From Planctomycetales bacterium (GTDB lineage: Bacteria; Planctomycetota; Planctomycetia; Planctomycetales; Planctomycetaceae), in assembly GCA_026400835.1 (NCBI GenBank), contig JAPLOA010000083.1, forward strand, positions 1-64,000: a DNA stretch of 64,000 bases, in the 5' to 3' direction. This document shows positions 53,418 through 63,217 of this stretch, piece after piece; positions within the stretch are counted from its first letter, which is position 1, and each line of letters starts with the position of its first letter. Below the pieces are notes generated by a model. That model was not told the origin of the DNA and made no database searches. It saw only the letters and a program-made list of their open reading frames with translations. Position numbers and translations under genes: made by a program.

Positions 53418-54575
53418 TCACCCCGCAGGAGCATCTCCGATGTCCTTGCTGAGAACCTGCAGGAAATTCGGTTCCGAATGAAGATCGACAAACTGCTGAT
53501 GCAAAGGCGATGGAGCCCATGTCTTAGCTTCCTTCGAAGATTCATCGATGGCAGTTGCAAGCTCGTGCTCATTACCGGAATCACAAACTGAACCCAGTTG
53601 GTAGCGTTTCGTCATTTCTCCGATCCAGCCGTAAGAATCACCGAGAACCGGTCTGTTTGCAGCGGCTGCCCTGATAACGGTACTTGAGGACCCGATGTGC
53701 CGCCGAAACGGAACGCACACAAAATCACACGCTTCAAAATATGTCGGTAGTTCTGAGTTATCAATAAACTTATCCAGAGCAACGATTCTGTTCGAGTCGG
53801 CCGTTTGCCCGTGGATTCGATTTCTAATCGTGGCTGAGAATTTCCCAGCCAGCAATAACTTCCATTGAGCTGATAAGCCGGCAGCGTTAAACGCATCAAT
53901 CAGTCGGTCTGCGCCCTTTCGCTCATCGATCGCACCAAAGAGCCCGATATAGCTGAATCCAGTCGGCAATTTCAGTGCATTCACAGCATCGAGACAGCTC
54001 AACATCTGCCCTTGAGGAACAGGGTCCGGCAGGAAGACACTTTTCCTGGCCAAAACATCGCAATGCTTCTTTACAAATTCGTATGCGATTGCATCAATCC
54101 AATAGACCCTGTGAATGACATTGGAGCTTAACGCCCGAAGAGTTATCAGATTCTGCAACCTTCTCCGAACGCCACTTTGCTCATATGCGAATGTGCCACG
54201 CATTTTCAGTACAGACACTCGTGCCCGGATTGAAGATCGCCTTAGCGACAGGGCTTCGAAAAGTGCCACGCACTCAGCAAGTCCTCCATCTGCGTAAGGA
54301 ATCAACACATCCGAATACGCCCCGCTTCGGATCTGGCTGCACAACCACGAGAGCACTCCAAACCTGCCCCTGCCATCAATGGTGACCTGTCTGACGTTGT
54401 CTGCAATTGCAGCCAGATGCCCATTAAACTCGGGGGTCTTGTTCACATCCGCCGGGAGCGCAAGCGTAACGTTGGCACCAGAAAACTGAGCGGCCATTGC
54501 GAATAGCCTGACATAGTTAAGCCTATGGCCTCCTGAGTTGGGCTCAAAGATTAAAATGTTCCTGTTGCTTCCCAC
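53418..54575 (-). CDS. Glycosyltransferase (GT4/GT-B-like)
   Basis: A 385-residue retaining-type glycosyltransferase with two Rossmann-like halves. The N-terminal GGHRLNYVRLFAMAAQF is the glycine-rich acceptor loop. The C-terminal half has YIGLFGAIDERKGADRLIDA and FDNSELPTYFEACDFVCVPF-like segments (IDNSELPTYFEACDFVCVPF), then SSSTVIRAAAANRPVLGDSY, the donor-binding part of GT4 enzymes. It probably adds a sugar to a surface polysaccharide. The start is GTG 54575: GGAGAGG lies seven bases before it and the protein begins MGSNRNILIFEPNSGGH. The ATG at 54626 would add an unrelated basic prefix. It is the last gene of the minus-strand polysaccharide cluster. Confidence 0.87.
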   Translation of the reverse strand: MGSNRNILIFEPNSGGHRLNYVRLFAMAAQFSGANVTLALPADVNKTPEFNGHLAAIADNVRQVTIDGRGRFGVLSWLCSQIRSGAYSDVLIPYADGGLAECVALFEALSLRRSSIRARVSVLKMRGTFAYEQSGVRRRLQNLITLRALSSNVIHRVYWIDAIAYEFVKKHCDVLARKSVFLPDPVPQGQMLSCLDAVNALKLPTGFSYIGLFGAIDERKGADRLIDAFNAAGLSAQWKLLLAGKFSATIRNRIHGQTADSNRIVALDKFIDNSELPTYFEACDFVCVPFRRHIGSSSTVIRAAAANRPVLGDSYGWIGEMTKRYQLGSVCDSGNEHELATAIDESSKEAKTWAPSPLHQQFVDLHSEPNFLQVLSKDIGDAPAG

Positions 54576-54961
54576 GCAGACACCTCTCCAATACCTGAGC
54601 CTCGCCGGACCGACCGCGGACGCCATCGTAGCCGTGGCAACCTTTGGATTTTCTGAACTGACCCGACCAGGACGTTATCTCCGAGAAACTGATCATAGCC
54701 TTCATTCTGAAACCGAAGCATCCGAGTTTCACGCCGATGTACCCAGGACGACAAACGCAATTCTTTAGATGAGCACCCTCGACACATCTGACGGAAAGAC
54801 GTCAACGGCGGAAATTCCTCTAATGCAACCTGAACTCATAACCAACTCCGGGGTTTATCGAGAACTGCTTACAGGGAAAGTGTCGCAGCGTCAATCGTCT
54901 TCAGTTGAAGTGGTTTAGGTTCATCACCAGGTGCTGAACTGCAATCATCGCTATTCAGCAT
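54576..54961. other. Intergenic stretch in the polysaccharide cluster
   Basis: This 386-base gap lies between the flippase and glycosyltransferase genes. A minus-strand frame (54551-54805) contains WVHRRETRMLRFQNEGYDQF, which looks slightly protein-like, but it overlaps the glycosyltransferase start and matches no family I know. It could be a decayed gene remnant; I leave it uncalled. Confidence 0.35.
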
Positions 54962-56308
54962 TCACGAAGTGTGAGTCACCAGTTTCTCTCGAACTCCGGA
55001 GTTAAGCAAAACGACAAAAGGAATGATGGTCAAGGCAAATGCGAGACCGGCCGCAGCGCAGAAGAAGTTGACCTCGAAGCCGTTGCAGGCCAGAAATGCG
55101 GCGACGGTAACAGTTCCAATTGATCTCGCAAACAGGAGCAATGAAACGACCCTCGTTTTGCCTAACGCAAGATTGACTGAATAAAGAAAGTTCTCAAGCG
55201 AGATTGCAGTTAAGTACACCATGGAGGCGGCCAACTGGTATTTCTCAGGGGGGGCTAACTTAGGAACAATTAACCGCAACACGGGATCGCCAAAGAAAAA
55301 TGCAGCTGTAGTAACGAACGCGCCAAACACCATCAAACTGAGAGTACCACCAAACATGTAGATTCGGACCCAACGGTGCGACCCCTCAGCCAGCGCATGA
55401 AAGAATGCAGCGCAAAGAGGCGAGATGATGATGCTCGCGACGGAGAACAGGCCCAGCACCAGGGACATCAATAAAGCAAAGCGAGAGATCTGATCAGCTT
55501 CACCAAACCTGGAAAGCAACAGTAGTGGCGCCTGGTTGCAAAGATAGGCCGATATTCCGCCAACGAAGGTAAAGACAAGAGTTTCGGAGCGGAGCGATGA
55601 ATACAGATCAGGATCAGCCTCGGTAGGCTTTACGCAGAGCGAGCTATTGTGAGCAAGAAACAAAAGCAAATTCAACACCTGCACGGTGAAGGGAACGGCA
55701 GCCACAATCGCAGCAACGACCAGATAGTTGGGCAGGCGTGGCAGGAGCGCGACGAGCAAGAGCATCGATATCAGTTTTGCAACAATCTCCCTGATGCTGG
55801 ATCGGTGCGATTCCAGCAGTGCTGACTGGAGCAGATCTGTCGTGCCAAGGGAAATCGAGAACAGTCCGCAAAATGCCAACAAGACGATTGGGGTTCTGTC
55901 GACGCTGTTTTCATTCACCCCCGGAATCAATCGTCCAAGACTCTCGTTGTAGATAACAATCAGAAAGACGAGAAAGAGAATCGTGGCCCACAGCGCTGAG
56001 GATCCGAGCGAAAAGCGAAGCAGAGAACGCTGGGAGTTAAGATCGCCCTTAACCACAGCCCGCGAAAAGACAGCGATCAGCGAAGGCCCGAACCTGATCA
56101 TGAAAACTGCAGGAAGAGCCGCGATCGCGGAAAGCGCCGCGAACTTACCGATACCACCACTCCCAAAAATAGAGACACAGGTTGCGGCCAACTGCAACTG
56201 GAAAACAACACTCAACGCGCGATGCAGGAACGCCGCAGCTATTGCAAGAAAAGTTCTCTTATTCCTCTGTGAACCGAAGTTCTTTCGCACGCCCCCCCCA
56301 TTCGTCAC
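54962..56308 (-). CDS. Polysaccharide/oligosaccharide flippase (Wzx-like)
   Basis: A 448-residue integral membrane protein with about 12 hydrophobic segments and short charged loops, the pattern of the MOP/PST (Wzx) flippase superfamily. The N-terminus has RTFLAIAAAFLHRALSVVFQ; middle segments include IVLLAFCGLFSISLGTTDLL and VFGAFVTTAAFFFGDPVLRL, the latter like the family's helix 9-10 region. It would move lipid-linked sugar units across the inner membrane for a surface glycan. The start is GTG 56308 (or GTG six codons on); no clear ribosome site. It lies between FkbM methyltransferase and glycosyltransferase genes. Confidence 0.82.
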   Translation of the reverse strand: MTNGGGVRKNFGSQRNKRTFLAIAAAFLHRALSVVFQLQLAATCVSIFGSGGIGKFAALSAIAALPAVFMIRFGPSLIAVFSRAVVKGDLNSQRSLLRFSLGSSALWATILFLVFLIVIYNESLGRLIPGVNENSVDRTPIVLLAFCGLFSISLGTTDLLQSALLESHRSSIREIVAKLISMLLLVALLPRLPNYLVVAAIVAAVPFTVQVLNLLLFLAHNSSLCVKPTEADPDLYSSLRSETLVFTFVGGISAYLCNQAPLLLLSRFGEADQISRFALLMSLVLGLFSVASIIISPLCAAFFHALAEGSHRWVRIYMFGGTLSLMVFGAFVTTAAFFFGDPVLRLIVPKLAPPEKYQLAASMVYLTAISLENFLYSVNLALGKTRVVSLLLFARSIGTVTVAAFLACNGFEVNFFCAAAGLAFALTIIPFVVLLNSGVREKLVTHTS

Positions 56309-56604
56309 CTCAATTGCATTGGAATCGGCCCCCGGAAAATCTGGTAAACGAGATTCACGATCACCAGCGTATCCGGGTCAATTGCTAAGTCTCTATCCTG
56401 AGCCGCATCATTGCCGTTCATCTCTGAATCGACGCAACTATGCCCCCTGCCTTACACGCATCGTCACCAACGATACATCAACATGCGCTACCGCAGGCGA
56501 AAAACTGGTGCCGCAATACAGCAGGCCATGGACATCGCTGAAATGCCGATACTGAAGTTACTCAAGCCTGATCATAGCTCTCCATCGGAAAACATGATCC
56601 TGCT

Positions 56605-57480
56605 CTACCGGTTTGGGACGGCCAGAATGTCTCCATAGGCTCGTGAGCCTGCCGGAGATGAGCTGTGGAAGGGGTCACATACTGAGTACCCCATCGCCTT
56701 CAACTCCGCGACGATGGATTCCGCTTTAAATCCTTTTGCTGCAAGAAGCTCTCGCGAGAACTCAGCAAACACAACTGGCCGGAACGACTTGAGTGTCTCC
56801 GTCGCACCTTTAAGCACAAGGCCTTCCGCGCCCTCGACATCAATCTTGATCAGGCCCGGATTTAGCCCATGCTCACGCACCAGTTGATCGATGGTTGAAA
56901 CATTGACTGGTATTCTTGTGCGATTTTGATCGTTCCTGACGGAGTAATGACTAATCCCACCCAGTGAAGAAAACTCTTCACGATCTTCAATAAACTCAAT
57001 GTCTAAAACGCCAGCCTTGTCGGCGAGGGCACCGTTAAAGACGATGACCTTCTGATTCAAGTTGTTACGCGCCACATTCGCGACCAGTCGCCTGTGTGCT
57101 CCTGGCGTTGGTTCGACAGATAACACTCGACCCGATTGAAGATAGGTCGCGAGCAGGCATGTGAAGAAGCCAATATTTGCCCCCACATCGATTGCATCTT
57201 TGTCCGGAGACACGTGCTCTCTCAGGATCTTGATGGCTTCCGGTTCGTACTCGCCAGTCTCGACTAATCTCGCGAAAAGATGCGACGCCACTGGTACTTG
57301 AAACACACCACCGAATGACGGCACGTTCAACACTGGATCATTCACGATCAATCGCTTCATGTTCACCCATTCATGTGATCTGAATGAGTTTTTGCGACCA
57401 AAAGTCTGCATCGCATAAATCCAGAGGGGGCGTAAACGACTCCCGAATCGCGATTGTTTAAGAGTCTCCAGCATCAGCAT
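56605..57480 (-). CDS. FkbM-family methyltransferase (1)
   Basis: A 291-residue SAM-dependent methyltransferase. The SAM motif is AIDVGANIGFFTCLLA (residues about 94-109). Motif II is VLSVEPTPGAHRRLVANVAR, and the core ends with LIKIDVEGAEGLVLKGATET, the hallmark of FkbM proteins. An N-terminal helix of about 40 residues, basic and aromatic, precedes the core. FkbM enzymes O-methylate sugars or polyketides; beside the flippase and glycosyltransferase it probably methylates the surface glycan. It starts at ATG 57480 (or 57474) and has a separate 338-base leader. Confidence 0.9.
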   Translation of the reverse strand: MLMLETLKQSRFGSRLRPLWIYAMQTFGRKNSFRSHEWVNMKRLIVNDPVLNVPSFGGVFQVPVASHLFARLVETGEYEPEAIKILREHVSPDKDAIDVGANIGFFTCLLATYLQSGRVLSVEPTPGAHRRLVANVARNNLNQKVIVFNGALADKAGVLDIEFIEDREEFSSLGGISHYSVRNDQNRTRIPVNVSTIDQLVREHGLNPGLIKIDVEGAEGLVLKGATETLKSFRPVVFAEFSRELLAAKGFKAESIVAELKAMGYSVCDPFHSSSPAGSRAYGDILAVPNR

Positions 57481-57818
57481 TCCTTTTCATACCCAAACGA
57501 ACAGCAATCTACGCGTCTGACCAGTAGCCGCCGTGTAGACTTCGCGTTTTACTTTGTCGCTTTGTGGATTGGATGCACGGGGCTGAGTCAACCGTATGCA
57601 GGTTCAATCACGACCACTTGGCGGTCTGGCTGAAGTTTATCAGCGGTAATGGCTATTGTCACCCGGAATTCATGGCTTGAGTTGCTTCGATCGTGACGAT
57701 GGCTGCGGATGTTTCGGGACAGTAATCAGCTTTCATGCGAGAAAAACAATGTCCGTCCGTTGTCCTTCAGAAATACCAGCAAGTTCAACAACACTCCGGT
57801 ATACAAATGGAACGGCAA
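57481..57818. other. Intergenic region between the two FkbM genes
   Basis: A 338-base gap, minus-strand context. Short open frames only; no hairpin with a T-tract, no clear promoter. The composition is slightly more AT-rich than the coding DNA around it. Confidence 0.4.
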
Positions 57819-58523
57819 CTACAGCAGATCACTTCTGACAAAGATGACGTCAGCCTGGTAAAGCTGGAAGCTTGGCTTGGCTGTATACCCATTGATAATC
57901 CAGATCGGCACGAATGATCTCGATCGAAGGTAGGCAATCAGATCTTCAATGAGAGATTCTCCCATGTATTGGGGGACAAGCGAAGCTTCAAGCTGAATCA
58001 GCTTGATCTCGCTGAGCCGAGTTCCGGCTCCCTCTAACACCTGCATCTCAAAGCCCTGAGTGTCAATTTTAAGACAAACGTTGTCGGAAGAGGCACACAA
58101 CTCGCTGTAGATGCTGTCCAGTCGAACGATGGTCACGGTCTCTTGCCCAACCGTCGTCAGATCGATCGCGTGTTCAATGGCTGAGAGTTTTCTGAATGAA
58201 CTGGCGGCCGAATGCGTGGATACGTTTATTGTGTCGGTGGCAGGAGCGGAGCCAAGGGCATAGTTATGCACCTTCCACTTTCCCGCACCATGCTGATTTG
58301 CCTTCAATCGCAGTTTCTCACTTGCGCTCCCAAGCGGCTCGAATGATTCGATTCTTCCTCTATAGCCGAGGGACCGTATGTGCATGGCATACTGCCCAAC
58401 GTTAGCCCCCACGTCCAATACACAGTCGATTTTAAAAGTGTCAAGATAATGCTTTAGAGGATATCGAATGAAGTCCCTGCCCTGCCGCTGCAGCGCATCC
58501 CGAATCAAGCTGAAGAGGAACAC
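57819..58523 (-). CDS. FkbM-family methyltransferase (2)
   Basis: A 234-residue SAM-dependent methyltransferase, shorter than its neighbour. The SAM motif is CVLDVGANVGQYAMHIRSLG (about 33-52), then RIESFEPLGSASEKL, and the FkbM end CLKIDTQGFEMQVLEGAGTR. A C-terminal region with FVPIWIINGYTAKPSFQLYQ follows. It probably modifies a glycan with the polysaccharide genes downstream. The start is GTG 58523, with only GGTGTCAG upstream and no clear ribosome site. Confidence 0.88.
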   Translation of the reverse strand: MFLFSLIRDALQRQGRDFIRYPLKHYLDTFKIDCVLDVGANVGQYAMHIRSLGYRGRIESFEPLGSASEKLRLKANQHGAGKWKVHNYALGSAPATDTINVSTHSAASSFRKLSAIEHAIDLTTVGQETVTIVRLDSIYSELCASSDNVCLKIDTQGFEMQVLEGAGTRLSEIKLIQLEASLVPQYMGESLIEDLIAYLRSRSFVPIWIINGYTAKPSFQLYQADVIFVRSDLL

Positions 58524-59439
58524 CTGACACCACTACTTTCGATCTGGACGTAAACGCAAAGAAGTTGATTCTTCTGCCGGTGATTTTTGGGCCACACAGT
58601 ATTGAAAATGAACACAATCTACGGGCGTTGTCGGTGCTTGAAATTTTAATCGTCGTCATTCCTGCCAGGGCAGGATGCAGATGGAGGTACCGGATTCACC
58701 TGCGAGCAGAAGTTCCAGCTCCGAAACCAGAGATTGACAGAGCGCCAGCGTCATTTTCCCATTACAGCAGACAGAAATTCCTCAATCAGACAAGAATCCC
58801 GCGTGGAAAACGTGCCCTTATTGCGACAAACACTCCGCCTGATCTTGAAAGGTATGCTGCCTGTTGTCAAACGATTGACCGTCACAGATTATCACGGTGC
58901 GACGGTGGGAATTGTTGGTGACAGGGAATTGAGAAATGGTGATGGTTGACCTGAGCTGCAGGGGGGCACGCCATGCCTGTTGATAGGTCGAGAAGGCTCA
59001 TTGGAAGTGCCTGTCATTTGTTTGGCGTTTGCTCTGCAAGGGCTCGCAAAGGTTCAAACGCAAAGCCGAACGACTGCTCGGCCCGGTTGCCCAGGACCAG
59101 AAGATCGGCCCCACGCCAGAACACTTGCCGAGGCTGCGCATCGCACGACTCGGGAGAGCGTGCAGGACTTTTTCAGGCTGCCTCTTGCCGGGCTTTTTCG
59201 CTGACTGATGATATGCCTTGCTTCCGAATCTCAATCGCAATCCAACGAATCCCCTCAAAATGCTTTTGGTGTCGAAAGAGTTTTCTTTGACGTGGGGAAG
59301 TTGCGATGAAATGAATCATCGCCGATCAAAAACTTCTGATCCGTTTCGTGGTCTGTGGATTGAACGACACCGTAAGACATTTTGACTATGATTCCGGCTG
59401 CGAGATTTTCACGCAGATTTTCGTCGGAGTCAGAATTCG
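58524..59439. other. Long gap without a recognisable gene
   Basis: A 916-base stretch, the longest non-coding region in the window, between the polysaccharide cluster and the PSCyt1 gene. Open frames on both strands are short, overlapping and have no domain signatures. Segments around 58734-58949 and 58998-59258 read slightly protein-like and may be decayed genes, but I cannot name a parent family. Near 58526 is the word cctgacaccactactttc. Confidence 0.4.
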
Positions 59440-62400
59440 ATGTGCCAGTTCAGAACGATTCTAAAGCCCGGGCTAACGAAGATGTGGGTCGTGATTCCGA
59501 GACTGCTGTCTTTTGTGTTGATCCTCGGGGCCGTTGAGCAAATCGCAGCCGATGATCCTGACTTCTATCGCGACGTACGTCCGATACTGGCAAAAGCCTG
59601 TTTTCATTGTCACGGTCCCGATGAAGAAACTCGGGAGGCCGGCTTACGACTGGACAGGCCCGAGGGCTTGTTTGGGACAATTGAGGATCGACGAGTGGTG
59701 TCGGAGGGCGATCCGGATCACAGTGAGTTGATCCGACGAATTCTTTCTGATCAGGCCGATGTTAAGATGCCTCCTGCCGACTCGGGAAAATCTCTGACTC
59801 CTGAGCAAAAGGATGTGCTGATAAAATGGGTCTCTGCAGGTGCGCCCTGGAAAGAACATTGGGCGTTTATTCCGCCTCACCTTCCTGAAGTTCCTGCTGT
59901 CGTTCCGGAAGCATTGAGAGATAACGCCGCGGTCAGTGAGATCGATTGCTTCATACTCGAAAAGCTTTCTGCTGCCGGTCTGACTCCGTCGTTGGCTGCT
60001 GATGACTCCACTCAGGTTCGCCGTGTATTTCTCGACCTGATCGGACTACCTCCGACCGTCGAAGAAGCGGATCATTGGTTGGCACGATTGCGGGAAGAGC
60101 AATCCGCTGAGAAGCCAACATCCACGGACAATGCGGTATGGCGTGAACTCGTCGATCATCTGCTTTCGCGTCCGGAGTACGGCGAACGCTGGGCTCGAGT
60201 CTGGCTGGATATGGCTCGGTATGCTGATACTAATGGTTACGAGAAAGATCGAGCGCGATCAATCTGGCCTTATCGTGACTGGGTGATCAGCGCATTGAAT
60301 GCTGATATGCCGTTTGATCAGTTTTCTATCGAACAACTGGCCGGAGACCTGTTGCCCAACGCATCGATTTCGCAGCGAATCGCCACAGGGTTTCATCGCA
60401 ACACGATGTTAAACGAAGAGGGGGGCATTGATCCTCTGGAGTTTCGTTTTCATGCGATGACCGATCGCGTGGCCACCACGGGGACAACATGGCTTGGGCT
60501 GACTGTCGGTTGTGCTCAATGCCATACTCACAAGTACGATCCACTGACACATCGTGAGTATTATCAGATGATGGCGTTTTTGAACAACGCTGATGAGCCG
60601 TCGTTGTCTCTGCCGGATGACACAAAGTCGCGACGTGAGTCCGCAAATCGACAGCAGGCAGAACAGTTGCTTCATGAATTGCCGAAGCACTGGCCGCTTG
60701 AACAACTGGAGGTGCTTGCGTCGCGAATCACAATCGCTGCTGGCGAGGGAGACGAGAAACTTACAATCGATGGTCCCGATGTTGTGGTGGCTTCGGGGAA
60801 TGTGCCCGCTCGAACGACTTATGTGATTGATTTGGAAGTTGCCGATATCGCCGCAGCGACATCGCTGCGTTTGAGTGCATTTAAGAAGGACCCGCACGCC
60901 GGACCGGGGCAAGCAGATAACGGCAACTTCGTGTTGAGTGAAGTGCAGTTGAGTCTGTTTCAGAAAGCGGATTCTCAGGACGATCGCTCGCCCGAGACAG
61001 AAGTGCAGCTTCCGATTAAAGAAGCGACGGCTTCCGTGGAGCAGGCAAACTATGCCGCGGCCTTTTGTATCGATGGGAAGCTGGAGACCGGATGGGCGAT
61101 CGACAATGGACAAGGCATTCCGGCCTCGGCCGAAGCGACATTCTCACTGGACCCGGATCATCTTGGGGAAGCGTTGAGGAAACTTGGTTCGACAAAGGAG
61201 CCAGTTGGGTTACGCGTGCGACTGATTCAGAATCATGGGGCCCGCCATGTTCTTGGCGCATTTCGGCTGGCCGTGGGAAAGTCGCTGTCGCCGACCGAAC
61301 AGGATATCCGGCGGAGCGAACTGGTTATGAAGAAGTTTGAGGAATGGAGCAATGCGAGCAGGACGCAGGTTGTTGCCTGGATGCCTCTGAAGCCGCTTGT
61401 TGCGACTTCAAATCTCCCTCATCTGACGATTCTGGACGATGCCTCAATTCTGGCCTCGGGCGATACGACTAAACAGGATCGTTATGAAATCATTTTGGGA
61501 GCATCGACGGAACCAATCACGGCATTGCGACTCGAAGCGCTGCCGGATGAGCGGTTGCCGGGAGGTGGCCCGGGGACGACTTACTATGAGGGATCGCTCG
61601 GCGATTTTTATCTCAACGAGCTTTCTGTTTTTGCGGGCGATGTCCCGGCGAAAGTGACTTCGGCGACAGAGAGCTATACTCGAAACAAGTTCGGGAACAC
61701 TCCCACATCAGCCGCATTGACTCTGGACGGGGATGTCCAGACGGGCTGGTCGATCGCTGGTAAAGAAGGACAGCGGCATTCAGCAGTCTATGTTTTCGAA
61801 AAGACTGTTCCGCCGTTTACGGCCGTGAAGATTCAGATGATCTTCGGAAGGCACTTCGCAAGTTCGCTCGGACGCTTTCGATTCTCTGCAGCGAATAGTG
61901 ATCGTTCTCCGGTGGCTCATCGACTATCGGAGTCTGAGGAGCTGCTGCTGTTGAAACAGCCAGAGCAGTTGACGTCGGGCGATAAGACGCAACTGATGAA
62001 CGCGTTCCTGCTGAATGCTCCGGAGCTTGGAAAGCAATCGGAACAGATCAGACGGCTTTTGGCTCCAATCGAATCTATGACAACACTCGTCATGCAGGAG
62101 CGACCTCCTGAGAATCCGAGGCCCACTTATCGCCATCATCGTGGTGAATTCCTTCAGGCTAAAGAACAACTGGATTCGGGGACTCCTGAGTTTCTGCATC
62201 AGTGGCCGGACGAGTTTCCTCGCACAAGACTGGGATTCGCACAATGGCTCGTGCATCGAAAAAATCCTTTGACCGCGCGAGTGATTGTGAATCGGCAGTG
62301 GGCGGCGTTCTTTGGGCGAGGGATTGTCGAGACGGTCGATGATTTTGGGATTCAGGGAACTGAACCCAGTCATCCTGAGTTGCTGGACTGGCTGGCTGTG

Positions 62401-63162
62401 ACGTTCATGGATGCGGATCACTGGTCTCTGAAGTCATTACATCGTCGGATTGTTCTGAGCAGCGTGTATCGACAGGCGGCTAGCCAGCGAGATGAAGTGG
62501 ATGCCAAAGATCCCGAGAATCGATTGCTGTCCTATGCGCCTCGATTTCGGCTGGATGCGGAGATCGTCAGAGACTCGATTGTTCAGGCGGCCGGAGTGTT
62601 ATCAAAGAAAGAAGGCGGTCCACCGGTTCGACCGCTGCAACCCAAAGGAATCACGGAAGTGGCTTATGGCAGCCAGGGCTGGAATGTCAGCGAAGGCGAG
62701 GATCGTTATCGCCGCAGCATTTACACGTTCATCAAACGCACCGCACCATTTGCGATGGTGACGACGTTTGACGGGCCAACGGGAGAAGCCTGCATTGCTC
62801 GGCGGAATCGTTCGAATACTCCCTTGCAGGCGCTGACACTGTTGAACGATCCGATGTTTGTCGATTTGGCGCGAGCCTCTGGTGATCATCTGTTGAAGGG
62901 GCATGATTCTGAAGATGGCCGGAGGATCGTCAAACTGTTTCGACGGCTTCTGACCCGTAGTCCCGATGAGGCCGAATTAGCGGCTTTGCAGAGTTTTGTT
63001 GTGATGCATCGCATAATGTTTCAGGAGCATCCTGAACAGGCGGCAGAGCTGACGGATAAGAATGCCGCGAATATTGATGCAAACGCGGTCGCAGAGTTGG
63101 CGACATGGACTGCTCTTTCACGAGCATTGTTTGCATTGGACGAAGTTGTAATGCGGCCTTAG
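59440..63162 (+). CDS. Planctomycete cytochrome (PSCyt1)-DUF1549-DUF1553 protein
   Basis: A 1240-residue secreted protein of a family greatly expanded in planctomycetes. After the signal sequence (about residues 15-37, [19 protein letters not shown]) is PSCyt1 with CFHCH (Cys54, Cys57, His58) in [23 protein letters not shown]1549 follows (about 160-400: [51 protein letters not shown], which supplies a second CxxCH). A long middle (about 440-860) has discoidin-like beta segments. DUF1553 closes (about 920-1240: [39 protein letters not shown]). It probably binds polysaccharide and haem. The start may be ATG 59482. A DUF1501 gene follows 55 bases later, the usual partner. Confidence 0.92.
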   Translation: MCQFRTILKPGLTKMWVVIPRLLSFVLILGAVEQIAADDPDFYRDVRPILAKACFHCHGPDEETREAGLRLDRPEGLFGTIEDRRVVSEGDPDHSELIRRILSDQADVKMPPADSGKSLTPEQKDVLIKWVSAGAPWKEHWAFIPPHLPEVPAVVPEALRDNAAVSEIDCFILEKLSAAGLTPSLAADDSTQVRRVFLDLIGLPPTVEEADHWLARLREEQSAEKPTSTDNAVWRELVDHLLSRPEYGERWARVWLDMARYADTNGYEKDRARSIWPYRDWVISALNADMPFDQFSIEQLAGDLLPNASISQRIATGFHRNTMLNEEGGIDPLEFRFHAMTDRVATTGTTWLGLTVGCAQCHTHKYDPLTHREYYQMMAFLNNADEPSLSLPDDTKSRRESANRQQAEQLLHELPKHWPLEQLEVLASRITIAAGEGDEKLTIDGPDVVVASGNVPARTTYVIDLEVADIAAATSLRLSAFKKDPHAGPGQADNGNFVLSEVQLSLFQKADSQDDRSPETEVQLPIKEATASVEQANYAAAFCIDGKLETGWAIDNGQGIPASAEATFSLDPDHLGEALRKLGSTKEPVGLRVRLIQNHGARHVLGAFRLAVGKSLSPTEQDIRRSELVMKKFEEWSNASRTQVVAWMPLKPLVATSNLPHLTILDDASILASGDTTKQDRYEIILGASTEPITALRLEALPDERLPGGGPGTTYYEGSLGDFYLNELSVFAGDVPAKVTSATESYTRNKFGNTPTSAALTLDGDVQTGWSIAGKEGQRHSAVYVFEKTVPPFTAVKIQMIFGRHFASSLGRFRFSAANSDRSPVAHRLSESEELLLLKQPEQLTSGDKTQLMNAFLLNAPELGKQSEQIRRLLAPIESMTTLVMQERPPENPRPTYRHHRGEFLQAKEQLDSGTPEFLHQWPDEFPRTRLGFAQWLVHRKNPLTARVIVNRQWAAFFGRGIVETVDDFGIQGTEPSHPELLDWLAVTFMDADHWSLKSLHRRIVLSSVYRQAASQRDEVDAKDPENRLLSYAPRFRLDAEIVRDSIVQAAGVLSKKEGGPPVRPLQPKGITEVAYGSQGWNVSEGEDRYRRSIYTFIKRTAPFAMVTTFDGPTGEACIARRNRSNTPLQALTLLNDPMFVDLARASGDHLLKGHDSEDGRRIVKLFRRLLTRSPDEAELAALQSFVVMHRIMFQEHPEQAAELTDKNAANIDANAVAELATWTALSRALFALDEVVMRP

Positions 63163-63217
63163 GAACAGTCCCGTAGTTATGATTCGGTTTTTGTGACTCC
63201 CATCAGGACCGTCAAAC

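Noticed and set aside
54551-54805. Minus-strand frame containing WVHRRETRMLRFQNEGYDQF
   Set aside because: Only 84 codons, overlaps the glycosyltransferase start and matches no family I recognise; a remnant is possible but not supported.
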